From Brachynemurus nebulosus (lineage: Eukaryota; Arthropoda; Insecta; Neuroptera; Myrmeleontidae), in contig JAPWDM010000009.1 in the NCBI GenBank assembly GCA_035578155.1, positions 930,001 through 994,000 of the forward strand: a DNA stretch of 64,000 nt, read 5' to 3'. Of the stretch, positions 25,307 through 37,339 are shown one piece after another (position 1 is the first letter of the stretch; each line of letters starts with the position of its first letter). Below the pieces are notes generated by a model, which was given only the letters and a program-made list of their open reading frames with translations, was not told the origin of the DNA and searched no databases. A program made the position numbers and the translations under genes.

Positions 25307-28300
25307 TTATTTTTTCGCATCTTTTTGCTCTTTTTTCTTGGCAGCTTCCTTTTTATCATCGGAATCCTTTTTCACATCTGATTCTTTACTTTCACTATCT
25401 TTTGTACTTTTGGCTGCCGCATCCGGTTTCGTGTCTTTCTTTAACGAACCCACCGCTTGACGAATTGCCTCAGATTGTGGATCGACGCCTACGAAAATTC
25501 AACATTATTTTGGAAAGAGTTTTCCCAAAAACGATCTACCAAATGAACTTACCAGGAAGATTTTCAAGTACACTTTGTAAAAATGCTGGATCATTCATTA
25601 CTTCGGAATAATCATCGATCTGATCCACTTCCATGGGCTCTTTTTTCGGTTCCGGTGCCGGAGCCATTTCTTCTATAATGAAAACGTTCGTTAATTTCAT
25701 AAGGAACAAAAAGTTCAAAATTGACGACAAACCCGCAAAATACAAGTGATAAAAATCACCACATAATTAATTCAAAAACAAACACAAAAAGGAAAATAAA
25801 ATTGAAAATAAAAGTCAAGTTTAACTAATTTCCACCGTTTAAACGGTCACCCTCAGAAACAACAGCCCCAAATCGTCAGTCAAAACTCAACATTTTAAAT
25901 TTAGAAAAAACACTGACAAAATCTGACAAATTTAACGTTTCTTTTATTTTTTAACGGTTTTTCTCATTTTTATTTAAAATGTATTCTGAAAATTCGTCAT
26001 TCGTCATTTGCAAAATTTTCTTTGTCTGACGTCTGGGCGTGGTTTTTTTAATATTTCTTTGTTCTTAAACCTCCTAAAATTTTTTAAAGTTTTCAATTTA
26101 ATTTAATTTCAATTTTATTTAACATTTTGTCTTACCACATAGTTCTCGTAACTATGTTGTTATACTTTGATTCTGATATTTTTAAACCCCCTACAAATTC
26201 AGTTTTGACAATTTTTGAATTTTTCTCTAAAATATTATTTGAGTTTTGACTGACGATTTGGGTCTATTGTTTCTGAGGATGACCGTTTAAACGGTGGAAA
26301 CTAGTTAAACTTAGACTTTTATTTTCAATTTTATTTTCCTTTTTGTGTTTGTTTTTGAATTCATCATGTGGTGATTTTTATCACTTGTATTTTGCGGGTT
26401 TGTCGTCAATTTTGAACTTTATGTTCCTTATGATTGTAATTTCCCCGCAGTTGGTTTTGATTTGTTGTTTTGACAATGATCATATTGATCGAAACGTGTC
26501 ACACTGTACTTACGAGCATCTTGCATGGACATTTGCATGGCGAAAGCGATTTGTTCCTCTTCAGTCATATTGGCGAAATCCACATCAGCCGTTACACCGG
26601 ACGATTTATTGCCCGAATCATCGATTGGCTTCATTTCCGCATCCGTTTCGGCCATGGACATAGCCAATGCTCGTTCCAGCATGGCTTCCTCACTGGCTGT
26701 CTCCTCTTTAATTGCGGTTTTCATAACGGAACCGTCAGCGGCTGCAGCTGATGCCGCTTGTGCACGTCTCGCCTCATCCTCTTGCCGTTGACGTTGTTCC
26801 TCCATCGACACACGCAATGCCAACGCCAACTCGGGATCTTCATTCGGATCGACGCCAAATTCGAAACCGCTCGTTCCGAGTCCCGCACCGCCGGTACCAT
26901 CTTCACCTTGGATAATTGGCGATGAGATCAGCGCGTCCGATAAATGGGGACCCGGGGGGACGGTTACCAGGTGGCTACTTGTGCCCTCTTTACCATTTAA
27001 CGTGTTGATAAAAGTTGTTAAAAGTTCGGTGTTGTTTTGTTCTTCGCCTAAAACAAAAAAACACGTGGTCACGTGCAAGTTGTACTTGCGCAAATAGTAT
27101 TCCGTACAATTAGTTGTTTTTTGTGCATTTGATATAATCGCATATGAAGGCAGACAAAATATTTTTCACGACGAACAAAATTTTATTCCTGAAATAAACT
27201 ATAATTCTCGATTTGAAAACGATCGTATCTTTAGTTTGACCTATTTTTCGCTTAACGGAAAGAAAAAAATATTTACTGAATGTATCAAAGCGCACCACTT
27301 GTTAGATAATGATTTTAAAATGATTTAAATATTATTGGCGGCACCAAAAACGTAAGAATATATGTATATTATGTATTATAAAAGGACCTGTAACAACATT
27401 GTTTTATTAAAGCAAAAGTTGTGCTAATTCTAGACAATGGCGGCAACAAAATTAAATGTTTATATAATATGTATGTAGAAATTCATTTTAAATAAGTTAA
27501 CTACATTTAGTATTGAATTCACATAAGAAAAGTGGTCAATTTATCTTAAGTGGACTTTATCATGCTTTACATCCTTTGCATACTTGACTATGTAATATTA
27601 AATTATTATTTAACATATAATGTATATACGCAAATATTTTTTCAAAGAGACGGCTAATATACGTCAAAAAAATATTATCGGTGAAATGTATTTCTTGTGC
27701 TTTTTTCAATAGGGTTTTTACATTTGCAAGCAGAAATATCTGCCATAATATTTTCTTTAAAAAAATATTACGAAAAACACAATTTAAAAAGTGAAAATAG
27801 TGAAAATTTTTACATTATTTTTTCAAATTTCCTAATACAAACATGGCTGACTATGCTTCAATTTTAATTTTAAAGTCTAAGGTAGCTCAGAAAGAGAAAT
27901 ATATATTGGAAATTTACATGCTATTTATAATACTTGTATCTTTTTAACGTATACATAATATCTTTCGTACGTAATATAAATTACTGATCCTTTCATACTA
28001 TACAGGGTGTCAGAGAAATGGATAAGAGTTATTTCCTTTACAGCCTGTATATATTATGTACAGGGTGTAAAGGAAATAACTCTTATCCTTTTGAGGGGTG
28101 ACGCGACTGTTAATTCGGAAAAAATTCCTGTGGTTTTCGAGTCTACAGGGTGCTATGAGTCAGCCCTTAAAAGGGCAATACTTATTTCTCTGACACCCTG
28201 TATATTATTTATTACGTCTTTGGGCGGCACCAAAATTCTCACTCGCGCCTCTAGTGATAAAATTAGAAACTTAACCAGCGATAGAAATCTAGTAACACAC

Positions 28301-29252
28301 ACATAATTTGTATTTCTATCGACAATTAAATGTGTAAGTACATGTTTTAATTGATACAGCTTCTAATTTCACCACTAGAAGTGTGAACCAACAAAAGTGT
28401 GACGCTAACAAAATTTTACAAATATGAAATAATATTCGGATGAAGAAATTGTAATATATTTTTCGCGTAACTGATAATATCCATAAAAATATGTTGATAA
28501 TATTGTGGAACACCCTGTAACCTTACCGAAACTAATAACATCCACGTTCACTTTCTCCTTCTTCAAACGTTTTGCCAGTTTTACTAATTCTTTTTCGTCC
28601 ACATTGATTGGACTTCCCACGAAGACAACGATGCGCATTTTATGATTTTTTCCTTGGCGATGTTTTAGTGCCAACTGTAAAAAAATTTGAGTAACTATCA
28701 AAAACTTCAATACCGCACAAAACTGTGCCCCAAAAACACTTACATGAGCTATACGAATACCAGTATGTAAATTAATCGTCCCGTCCGGCTGCACCTGGTG
28801 CAATTTTGATAAAATCCGACCTACATCACTGGTTAATGTTGCTAAAACTTCCACGCTACATCGAAAACACAAATAAAAATCACTTTTGGTCGTTAAAAAT
28901 AGAAATCCATAAGTCGGTTAGGTACTCACTTTGCTAGCGTTAAAAGACCCACATTATTTTCCGGATTCGATCTAGTTTTCGAATGACAAACTAAATTTAC
29001 CGCATCTTGTTGCGCTTGTAATCTGGTTGGTAAAAAATCTCCATTTCTCATATAATCGCTATTATCAACACTTATAGAACGAAAAAAAAAAGTTAGGTTA
29101 AATGTACAATTACATGCTTTGTCATCCTACAGTTTTCAATACAATTGAAATATAACGTAACAATCAAAATTAAATGATGAAAAATAATTATATTTAGTAA
29201 AAATTTTGAAAAATAATTACACTTACCATATCATAGTACTTTCGAGAACCAT
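25307..29252 (-). CDS. Rpn10: 26S proteasome regulatory subunit Rpn10 (PSMD4)
   Basis: Seven exons on the minus strand join in frame: 29252-29227, 29070-28930, 28855-28744, 28674-28527, 27047-26514, 25672-25553 and 25488-25307, encoding 420 residues. The N-terminal VWA domain (about 1-190) begins [20 protein letters not shown] and includes [19 protein letters not shown], a close match to the family. Three ubiquitin-interacting motifs follow: [14 protein letters not shown] (about 213), [15 protein letters not shown] (about 262) and [13 protein letters not shown] (about 305). A conserved C-terminal segment, [17 protein letters not shown], precedes a Lys/Asp/Ala-rich tail. Rpn10 sits between the proteasome base and lid and captures polyubiquitinated substrates. 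The first coding exon has only 26 nt. Introns carry transposons, including a 735-bp foldback between exons 5 and 6. Confidence 0.97.
25699..26433. repeat. 735-bp foldback element in Rpn10 intron 5
   Basis: Two arms of about 200 bp (25699-25900 and 26235-26433) are roughly 90 % complementary. They contain CACCGTTTAAACGGTCACCC-type and GGAAAATAAAATTGAAAATA segments. The spacer is about 330 bp and AT-rich. The arms nearly reach the flanking splice sites (25672 and 26514). Confidence 0.85.
27543..28222 (+). mobile_element. dispersed element copy, interrupted by a nested insertion
   Basis: About 480 bp, from CTTAAGTGGACTTTATCATG at 27545 to TTATTACGTCTTTG at 28222, is homologous in reverse to 38695-39164. 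The CAGGGTGTC element (28003-28200) interrupts it. The left terminus of this copy has diverged or been lost. It lies in Rpn10 intron 4. Confidence 0.8.
28003..28200. mobile_element. mariner-like MITE with CAGGGTGTC ends, nested
   Basis: Inverted ends CAGGGTGTCAGAGAAAT and complement are flanked by TA on both sides (28001-28002 and 28201-28202). The empty relative at 38695-39164 has a single TA-rich junction at the matching point. The interior contains further CAGGGTG copies and an inverted AAGAGTTATTTCCTTTAC block. A fragment of the same family lies at 48096-48190. Confidence 0.88.
28240..28389. mobile_element. MITE copy B, GCGCCTCTAGTG-type ends
   Basis: ACTCGCGCCTCTAGTGATAA followed by AATTAGAAAC on the left is mirrored by GCTTCTAATTTCACCACTAG on the right. 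The ends match those of the copies at 24526-24657 and 50385-50872. Confidence 0.65.
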
Positions 29253-30109
29253 TTTTAAACTATTATCCTATTTATTTTGTTTTATCATCAAACTCAGATG
29301 TCAATTAACTGATTTACTGATGCTTTCAGTCAGAATTTGAATTTTACGAATATGTCAAAACATTCTCCAACTAACTTCTCACTGTATTCAAATGTCATGA
29401 CCGCAGTATTAGTGATGGGCTGAATACAAATCGATTTATCTTAATGTTTTTAAAACGAAATTAAGAATAAAAGAATATTATATATGACAAAAGGTAATTT
29501 TTATAGCTACGCGACGTTGGCGCCGCGACAATTTTTTTTTTCTTTTTTAAATCAACTTCTAAATTAACGTGTGATTGCTTAAAAAAATTCCCTTTAAATG
29601 CTCTTTCCGAATATAAAATTGCCTTAGCTGTACTTTTTAGCAATAATAAGTTATTATTGTATATATTATTTAAACATTTTGACATATAAATTAGCATTAA
29701 AACAATAAAAAAAGTTTTTTAATTATCAAAATATTTTTCCTAATACTTTTAAATTTGCCCCATCGAAGCGCTAAAATCTTTTTTGATTTAATTATATAAT
29801 TAGAGAGCAAAAAATTAAAAACATCAAAAAAGAAAAAAAATTTCACGGCGCTAGCTTTGCTTAGCTAATTTTTATATGGAATAAAGTGAAGAACAAATTT
29901 GAATAAAAAAAGAACAACTAAAATTTTAAAACTAACATTTTTTATTGGCGTAAAAACCATAAAAAAATGATAAAATAATGAAATTAGAAACCAATTACAG
30001 ATTTTTGAAGCCATATAAGGACCATTAAAAACACTACTTACGAATCAAACGTATTTGTAAAAGGGATTTCGTCATTTTAATATCAGAATTAAAAAATTTA
30101 TACCAAAAT

Positions 30110-30290
30110 TATCCTAATTTAAGAAATCATCCTAATTCATACCATTTTCATATAAAGCTTGATTCAAAAAAAGGAATTTTTAATTTGATGACGTCATCAA
30201 GTTTACTTTTCCAATATACGGTTTTATAAACCGTAAATAAAATGACAGAATGATGAAACTGGAAGCGAATTATAAATTTTCGAAGACGTT
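30110..30290 (-). repeat. reverse copy of the TGATGACGTCATCA dispersed repeat
   Basis: Read on the minus strand it follows the same motif order as 15040-15200: TTCGCTTCCAGTTTCATCAT, ATTTTATTTACGG, AACTTGATGACGTCATCAA. Confidence 0.6.
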
Positions 30291-31464
30291 CTTTTCATTT
30301 TTTTCAAAAATAATTATATACGGAGCCAAGCTCGAGCACAGGGAAGTAATATAAATTCAAGTTTTTTAACGCTAGTTTAGTTTTTAATTTAAAAGTTAAA
30401 TTCGCCCTGATTGTATCCCGTCGACTTCATCGATTGGGATAGACAAACGGTAATCTAAATTTTGAACTGGAGTATAAATTTTCCCTTTTGAAAACGTTTC
30501 GCTTCTAAATAATTCAAATAGATATGTACCTTTGTAACATTCCTAACAAAAGTTTTTAAGATTATACCACGTACAGATTTGGCTTCCCAACAAAATTCCA
30601 ACATGTACAGATTAATTAAATCCTAAATTGTACCTTTATACCTACACTCAAACTTGTTTTTGTGGGATTTTTTTATGCGACATATAAAAAATAATCATCA
30701 AAATGCATAATGTGAATAAAAAACTAAGAAAAAGTGGGAAATTTGAAGATTAATTTGATTGCTGACCGTTCAAACGTATTTCAACATCAGTTTCTTTACA
30801 TGTGTATATACTGCAATTTTTATAATATTATAAAATTGAATTAAAATATTTAAAAATGTTCCGATGTACCTATATAAATTAGGTAATGCTTTATCTTGTT
30901 TAGAAAAGTAATTTTTTGTGACATCATAAGGTATTCAAACTTTTTTTATGCGATTCCTATCCTCCGAACAAAAAAATGGTTTCAGTGTATACTATATATA
31001 GGACATACTTATACAGGTAAATATAATACAAATACGTAATTTCAATGCATCGTTGACTAATAATTATACCTTTTATACACACATACTAAATCTGAACTAT
31101 TAGTGTGAGGACAGACCGTGGCGGGCGCCCGTCCCATTGCCCGTGCGTCCTACCGCACGAACAATTCAATATATGTATTTAAATGTACGTATTTAGACTA
31201 ATACGATCTGGTTTTTGCGGGAAAATTGACGGGCAATCTGTCTGCGGGCACTTTACGAACTGTGAAGTGGCTAATAAAATACTTAACAAAAAAAAAAAAA
31301 ATTCAAGTGGCCAAACCCTTGAAAAAAGATTTAATAATTTTATCTACAATCTATTTTGTCACGTCTTGTGAGTATCGAATTTTATATTTTTTTGTATATT
31401 TATATACCTGCACGTTTTTTAATATCATATTTTAAGAACGAAATTTTTAAAATAATTTTCGATT

Positions 31465-31708
31465 TAACGTAAAAGCCCTCATTATGAACGGTATCTAATA
31501 CTGGAACAGTTTTGACATTTACATTTTATATTTCTTTAATTAAGTAAGGAAACATTAAATGCGAGGTGAATTTAAATTGAAAAACAATCATTCTATTAAT
31601 AATAATTTTTGTTATCAGACGTTTCTTTCAGAAATAACTTCATTAATATGTAAATGTCAAAACTGTTTCAGTATTAGATACCGTTCCATAATGGCGGCTT
31701 TTACGTTA
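31465..31708. mobile_element. TAACGTAAAAGCC MITE, copy 2
   Basis: TAACGTAAAAGCCCTCATTA and its complement enclose 244 bp that is over 90 % like the copies at 24759 and 42590. The interior holds the same ATTAAATGCGAGGTGAATTT segment. Confidence 0.9.
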
Positions 31709-33298
31709 TATTTTTACATATTCTTGGCTATTAAGAAAAGAAGTAATGTAATAGAATTGTCCGTTTTTATTTGAAAACTAAATTATTATAAAAAAATTAG
31801 AATGACATTCAAAAAAATATGCTAGTTTGTATTTTGAAAATTAAGCAATGTAAATATGAATTGTCAAAATCTAATACACAAACTTTGCCTACTTGCAGTA
31901 GTTATTTTTTTGACCACTAGTTCGCGTATCCAAGTTTTACGAATCCCAATACAATTTTAAAGCCTTTTATGTTTGACACGTCTTTCCACTCCAGTATCGT
32001 TATTGTTCGGTTCTATTATATTTTTATCTAAATAATTTTTATGAGTTGCCCGCATTGGTGTGAAGTCCAAATTGACCGCATTGTGCCACGTGCCATTTTG
32101 CGGGCTAGTTGCGATCACGTTCCGGGCTTTCGGACCGGTCTGACCGGTCCTTTATACTAAACAAGTCTAGCATTTGAACACAATAATAAATGCGGAGGTG
32201 AACGGACAAAAAAAAGAAAGACGGCCGACCGTAAACAACCACCACGTAACGTAGAATACATAAGAAAGATGTATTTTTATGTATTACGACATTTATTTCT
32301 AATTTCTATTGCATTGCCTACAAATACAGACTCACGTAACACACAAGCTACAAACTCACTTATTATTAAACTGACCTAAAAATCAACATGTGATAAAAAT
32401 CAAAAAAACTTAAATGCTAAACATTTATAAAATTATGTGATGTGTCACAAAAAAACTGTTGAATATACATTTTAAATCAAAAATTAAACATATCAACAAT
32501 TATTTTTGTACCTGAAATTGTTTATAAACAACTGTATAAAGGTAAACAATTTTTATAATTTTTGAAAAAAAAATCTGTGTAAATGGACTTTCACTTTCAA
32601 TTTCAAAACAGGAATTCGATATTCGAATCAATTTGAAAACATATTTTTCATTGTTTTTATCAGTAGTTTTCAAACTGTGATTTAACTCATCCCACAGGAA
32701 TATCAGGGATGCTACCTGTTGTCCCAAACGAAAACTAACAAGTTTTTAAATGATTTGAACTTTTGATAACAACCGCAAATATGTTATTTTGATAATAAAT
32801 ATGCATATATAACATATTGGGAAGGGTTATTAAAAAATTTTTAAAAAGAATATTCTGTTTATTTTATGATAACTAACTAAATCAATATTTATATAAAATT
32901 TCATTCACATACATAATTCGTTATCAAAAAATTTAACTGTTCATTATTTCGATTCTCCTAAATGAACGCATTGAGTTATTTCGATTAGTTATGCTTGAAA
33001 ACTACTGATTAACTCTATGCGTGCCGGACTATCGGATGAACTAAAAGACAAGCGTATGAATGTTAAAAAAGGAGAGGCAATTGTTTACATACAGATTTCC
33101 TTTAATATTTTTAGTTTTGAAATTTTCTTATTCGGATTCCCTTCTCTCATATTGATATAACAAAAATAAACATTAAAATTTTTTTTTAAATACATATTTA
33201 TTATAAAGTCAGTATTAAACTAGCAGTTTAAAATTTTAATTTTCTTGAAAAATTAAGTAGAATAATTATTAACACGTTAGTTGTCGTGCATGCTGTAA

Positions 33299-33758
33299 GC
33301 CCCGATTTACATTACCGCTCTGCTCTCACTCCGATATCACTCCGCTCCAGGTTCGATAAAATATTCTTACACCATAAACAATGAGTGTATTCACATCATC
33401 GCTCTGATATCGATCCGATATCAGTCGCGGTTCGGTCTCACTACAATGCCACTCCAATATCAATACCACTCAGGTAATATTATATCGGAGCGATATCAGA
33501 CTTGTTATGGCTTGTACCTATAGTGTAAACACTTTTTTGATTCCACTCCACTCCGCTTGCGTTCAGTTGTTATGAAAAGATGTTTGTATCGAACTGAGAC
33601 CGAACTAGTATCGTACTCAGGGTGGCATGATAATGTGAATGGAGAACGAATAGGTACCAGCATGTTATCAGCACTGTAATGTGAACACAACAAGATTATA
33701 TCGAATCGGGAGCAGAGTGATATCAGAGTGAGAGTGGAGTGGTAATGTAAATCGGGCC
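33299..33758. mobile_element. PIF/Harbinger-type MITE, 460 bp
   Basis: The ends GCCCCGATTTACATTACC and complement of GGCCCGATTTACATTACC are flanked by TAA on both sides (33296-33298 and 33759-33761). A TAA/TTA 3-bp duplication is typical of PIF/Harbinger. Subterminal ACTCCGATATCAC motifs recur many times in both orientations. There is no transposase. Confidence 0.85.
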
Positions 33759-34158
33759 TAAAGCGTAAAGTGAAACTTGACCAATTGCCACACAACGCTG
33801 TACCGCGTCAATAATTCCATATAAAATGTATTAACTAGTTGTTAAAATAATGTACGAACTGTACATTTCGTTATCATAAGTTTGATCCTCAACATGTTAA
33901 TCAGATTTTAGTTATCAATTATCATGTATATTACAATTTGATGATACCATCACAAATTTTTAAATTTCAGTTTTTGTTATTGTGTATATACCTACCATAA
34001 AGTAATTCATTTATAAATTTAAATAATTAATAAATTGTTATCATATAATACTGACTTTATTAAAGCAGGTAAGGTTTTGTTTTTTTATTCGTACTATCCT
34101 ATTTATATTGTTTATATGTATTATACATTTATACAATCATAAATTCCTAATCAGTATA

Positions 34159-34636
34159 GGGTTGACCGGGGTAGCAGAAGCTTGCAATAAATTTATTTCT
34201 ACAATTTTTGTTACTTTTATTTAACCTTGATTTTTTGTACAAATTTGAGCTATGGGTAACTTGCAAACAAAGGGCAATTGTGAACGCTAAAGTATGATAA
34301 AAAATTTTCAAAGTGGGGTAAATGTGAAGAATTTGAGTTGGGCTTTATTCTTATGTACCTCAACTTCTCTTGTAATGCATTCTAAATAATTTTTCTGATG
34401 GCATTCACTTTTATCCCAAAATTCATAAGATTTGCAAAACCGTGCCGGGGAAATGTAAATGGCTTATAAAATTTTTGTTTTTCATACGAATTTGCTCAAA
34501 ATTTGTGTGGTGCATCCTGAATAATATAGAATTAAAAATAAATCAACCATAATGTGATATATAAAATAAAAAATACTTAAAACAACGCTTTTATCTCAAT
34601 TTATAAAAATCCATTCACAATTACCCCGGTCAACCC
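34159..34636. mobile_element. 478-bp relative of the GGGTTGACC element
   Basis: The GGGTTGACCGGGGTA left end and the complementary right end are bordered by TA (34157-34158 and 34637-34638). It matches the left 430 bp of the 3998-5586 element in reverse and appears to be its internal-deletion derivative. Confidence 0.85.
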
Positions 34637-35610
34637 TAATCAAAATCATATATTACAATTAGTCGACAGCACAGAATTTTGTCAACAACATTCTAATGCG
34701 ATCCCTTGTATGTGTGTATGTGTGTATGTGTATATTTTTATTATAGGCATTATAGCTGATTGTGAGTGTTGATGTTTCTGTGGTTGATGAGATGGTCGAA
34801 AGGGTCGAACCGTGTGAAAATTTTTTGCTAACAATAATAAACAAGCTTCCTCATATCATAGTACACTATAAATTCAATTATGTTAACACATTCAAGAAAA
34901 ATTATTAGAAGCAACTTTTATATTTTTCTGTAAATATCTAAATGTTAATTTATTCACAGTATTATTTTTTTTATTATTATTTCATTTTAAAGCAAGTTGG
35001 GCAACTACAGAGTTATCAATTTACCTTTAATTTAACATTTATTGGGGAAAAATTTCTAATAGGAAAATAACCCTAGCGTGGATTTTTAGTGTACTTGTAA
35101 TTTGTTTTTATTATAAAACTGAGGAACAATATTTTTCAATCTAAACCATTCAAGTGCAGCTCAAATAAAAATGTCAAAATGATTAATGAATGAATATAGT
35201 CTTGTCTTTTTTTGTAAGATATATTTCCCTCTTTGTTTCCTTTGGCATGTTAACATGCCAATGGCACTGAATCGGTTAAATATTAATAACGTTTAATAAC
35301 TGTACTATTTTTAAAATATAAATCACCTACAAATCTTTTGTAAACGTACATTTTTAAAATATTTATGAAAATGATAAATTAGTAGTAGTTAATTTAAGAA
35401 TTTTTTTCTGTTAGTGATAACTTGATAAGAAAAAAATAAGTAGAAAGGGGCATTTGATTATTAAACAAAATTCTTTGTATTTTCAGTGCTATTACAACAA
35501 ATCAGAAAGAAATACGGTTACTTAATTTAAAAAATATTTTGACTTTGTTTTGTTCGTCCAATAAGAAATGAATCGGTTTCAGAAGATAACATTTTTATAA
35601 AATTATTTGA

Positions 35611-36085
35611 ATGGCTGAAACGAATCGATTGGAAATTACAGGTAATTTTTAATTTAAATTTATTTTTAGTAAATAAAGATTGCCAAAATAACAGAAATTG
35701 ATAATAGTTTTATTTTGTTTCAGAACGCCGCTATGGCATTTACCTTTGGGGCTTTATATTATCAACATTAATCGGGCTATTAACATTACTAATCGTTATA
35801 CTATGGGTGACCGATCAGCTAAGATATCATTCCATAATTATATTCCTAATAATACTGTTCATAATATTGGCGGTAGCGTCGATGGTATTCGTGGAATTGC
35901 AACGTCGAAAAGCTGCTAGACGTCGGGAACAGAGTGCCCATGAATGGGTGCGTCGTACATTTAATCAGGATCGAAAAACTTATCAGCCAAACTCTGTGAT
36001 GGATTCACGAAATGGTTCGTGGGCAATATGGAATCCATGGAGGAAGAGTAGATCGTCATCGCCGCCACGGTATGAAACAATGTGA
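35611..36085 (+). CDS. unrecognised two-helix membrane protein, 130 aa
   Basis: Two exons, 35611-35641 and 35724-36085, join in frame through a GT-AG intron with a good acceptor (TTTGTTTCAG). The protein begins MAETNRLEITERRYGIYLWG. Two hydrophobic segments, about residues 18-40 and 47-68, are separated only by the short DQLRYHS turn, suggesting a helical hairpin in a membrane. A basic cluster (QRRKAARRR) follows directly, then a polar tail with NGSWAIWNPWRKSRSSSPPRY. By the positive-inside rule the C-terminus is likely cytosolic. I do not recognise the family. Purifying features (clean splice sites, even codon use, AATAAA signals near 36170) support a real gene. Confidence 0.75.
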
Positions 36086-36539
36086 TTTTTGAGAATATAT
36101 TGAGAGTTTTTTTTTATTGATGTATTATATAATTTTAATATAAGAAAGATGTAAAATATTTTTTCCAGAAATAAAAATATTTTTTAAATAAAAAATGTTA
36201 TAAATATTATATTTGAGTTTTTTTTTTTTTTTTTTTTATATGATCGAAATGAATATGAATCTGATCGAAAAAATGGCGGAAAAACGAGACCCGAATCATT
36301 TTTTGATAATATTTTGCAAACTAATGAAAACTCTAACTAATTTTTACAATTATTTAAACTGTACTTTCCATTTCAATATAAATAAATAATTACAATCATT
36401 TTTTTAAGCTAATAAGGTACTATAACTGAAATTAAAAAATTATTCTAAAAGCCTTGTTTTTGCATATCAGTTAGGTGATTTTTTTAATACTATAAAAATC
36501 ATCAAAAAGAATTGACTGTACAATTTTAAATGAAAAAAT

Positions 36540-37085
36540 TGGCGCGAAAAACACTTTATTGTAATGACGTCACGATTTGAAAACAAACAAATGCCTATAT
36601 CAACCTTTATAACCTAAAAACTTTGATTTTATTCATAAGATGTCAAAGTAAAGGCACGTAAAAGCAAATATTTATTTGAATTTTGGTCGATGGGATTATT
36701 ACTGTACATATCGTTTTTATACAAGAGAAAGTGACCAAGTCCAGAATTTACTTTTTGAGTTAATTGCATTTAAATGTCATGAATATTATAAAAATTCAGT
36801 TAATCCACTTAAATTATTCTTAAATAGACTTGGTGGATTATTTAGTATGTTATAATTAATATTTAATTATTAAAAATCAATATTCTGTTACATTTTATGG
36901 GCTTAGAAGCTAAAATATTAAAAAATAAAAAAATTTGGACTTGGTCACTTTCTCCTGTATACCAACGATATTAAAGCTAATAGAAATATTGAAAATAACA
37001 CAGAAAATAACCCGATGAAAATTATTATCAAAATCGATGTTTTTTTTACGAAATGTTACGTCATTATCAAGTAATGGTGCGTTTT
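36540..37085 (-). repeat. dispersed repeat related to 40000-40330
   Basis: In reverse it shares with 40000-40330 the order TGACGTAACATTT, GTCGATTTTGATAATTTTCA, AATATTTCTATTAGCTT, TCGACCA-AATTCAAATAAAT and TTTGACATTTTATGAATA. A third, more distant relative is near 3060-3300. Confidence 0.65.
36722..36957. mobile_element. mariner-like MITE, 236 bp, nested
   Basis: The ends CAAGAGAAAGTGACCAAGTC and complement of CAGGAGAAAGTGACCAAGTC are flanked by TA (36720-36721 and 36958-36959). The interior is AT-rich and non-coding. It splits the 36540-37085 repeat at a point where the relative at 40230-40260 is continuous. Confidence 0.85.
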
Positions 37086-37339
37086 CAGTAACTTTACTTA
37101 ATTATTTGATTACCATAAATAACTTAATTTTTTGATTACCATGAATATAAAAAACGTTCTATAACAGTAACTTATCTATGTACATCATTTAAAAAAAATA
37201 TATGATCTTGCAAAAAGTATTTTCGTTTATTAAGTTTAACAACGTGGTCTCACACATCAAAACATTTTAGTATTCACTCTCATGTTAAATACCTATAGTT
37301 GAAACTTTTAAAAGTAAAACGAAATTAAAATTTTCCGAA

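Larger units (their letters stand above)
29253..35610. other. 6.4-kb gene-free interval with dispersed repeats
   Basis: This lies between the divergent Rpn10 and membrane-protein genes. It contains a reverse copy of the 15040-15200 repeat (30110-30290), a GC-richer patch with CGGGCGCCCG and GACGGGCAAT motifs (31110-31260), MITE copy 2 (31465-31708) and a GC-rich block at 32040-32165 similar to 50160-50240. It also holds a PIF/Harbinger-type MITE (33299-33758), the 478-bp element at 34159-34636 and a GTGTATGT microsatellite near 34705. No gene is supported. Confidence 0.65.
36086..37339. other. intergenic interval with nested repeats
   Basis: It contains a poly-T run near 36217-36237 and a dispersed repeat (about 36540-37085, minus orientation) related to 40000-40330. 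A mariner-like MITE (36722-36957) is nested within that repeat. No gene was found. Confidence 0.6.

Noticed and set aside
28405..28872. 155-residue single frame over Rpn10 exons 3 and 4
   Set aside because: It is read-through of two real exons and the intron between them; the spliced model explains it fully.
32500..32727. 75-residue minus-strand frame beginning MGQQVASLIFLWDELNHSL
   Set aside because: Looks slightly protein-like but has no known family, no splice partners and an AT-rich tail; not enough to call a gene.
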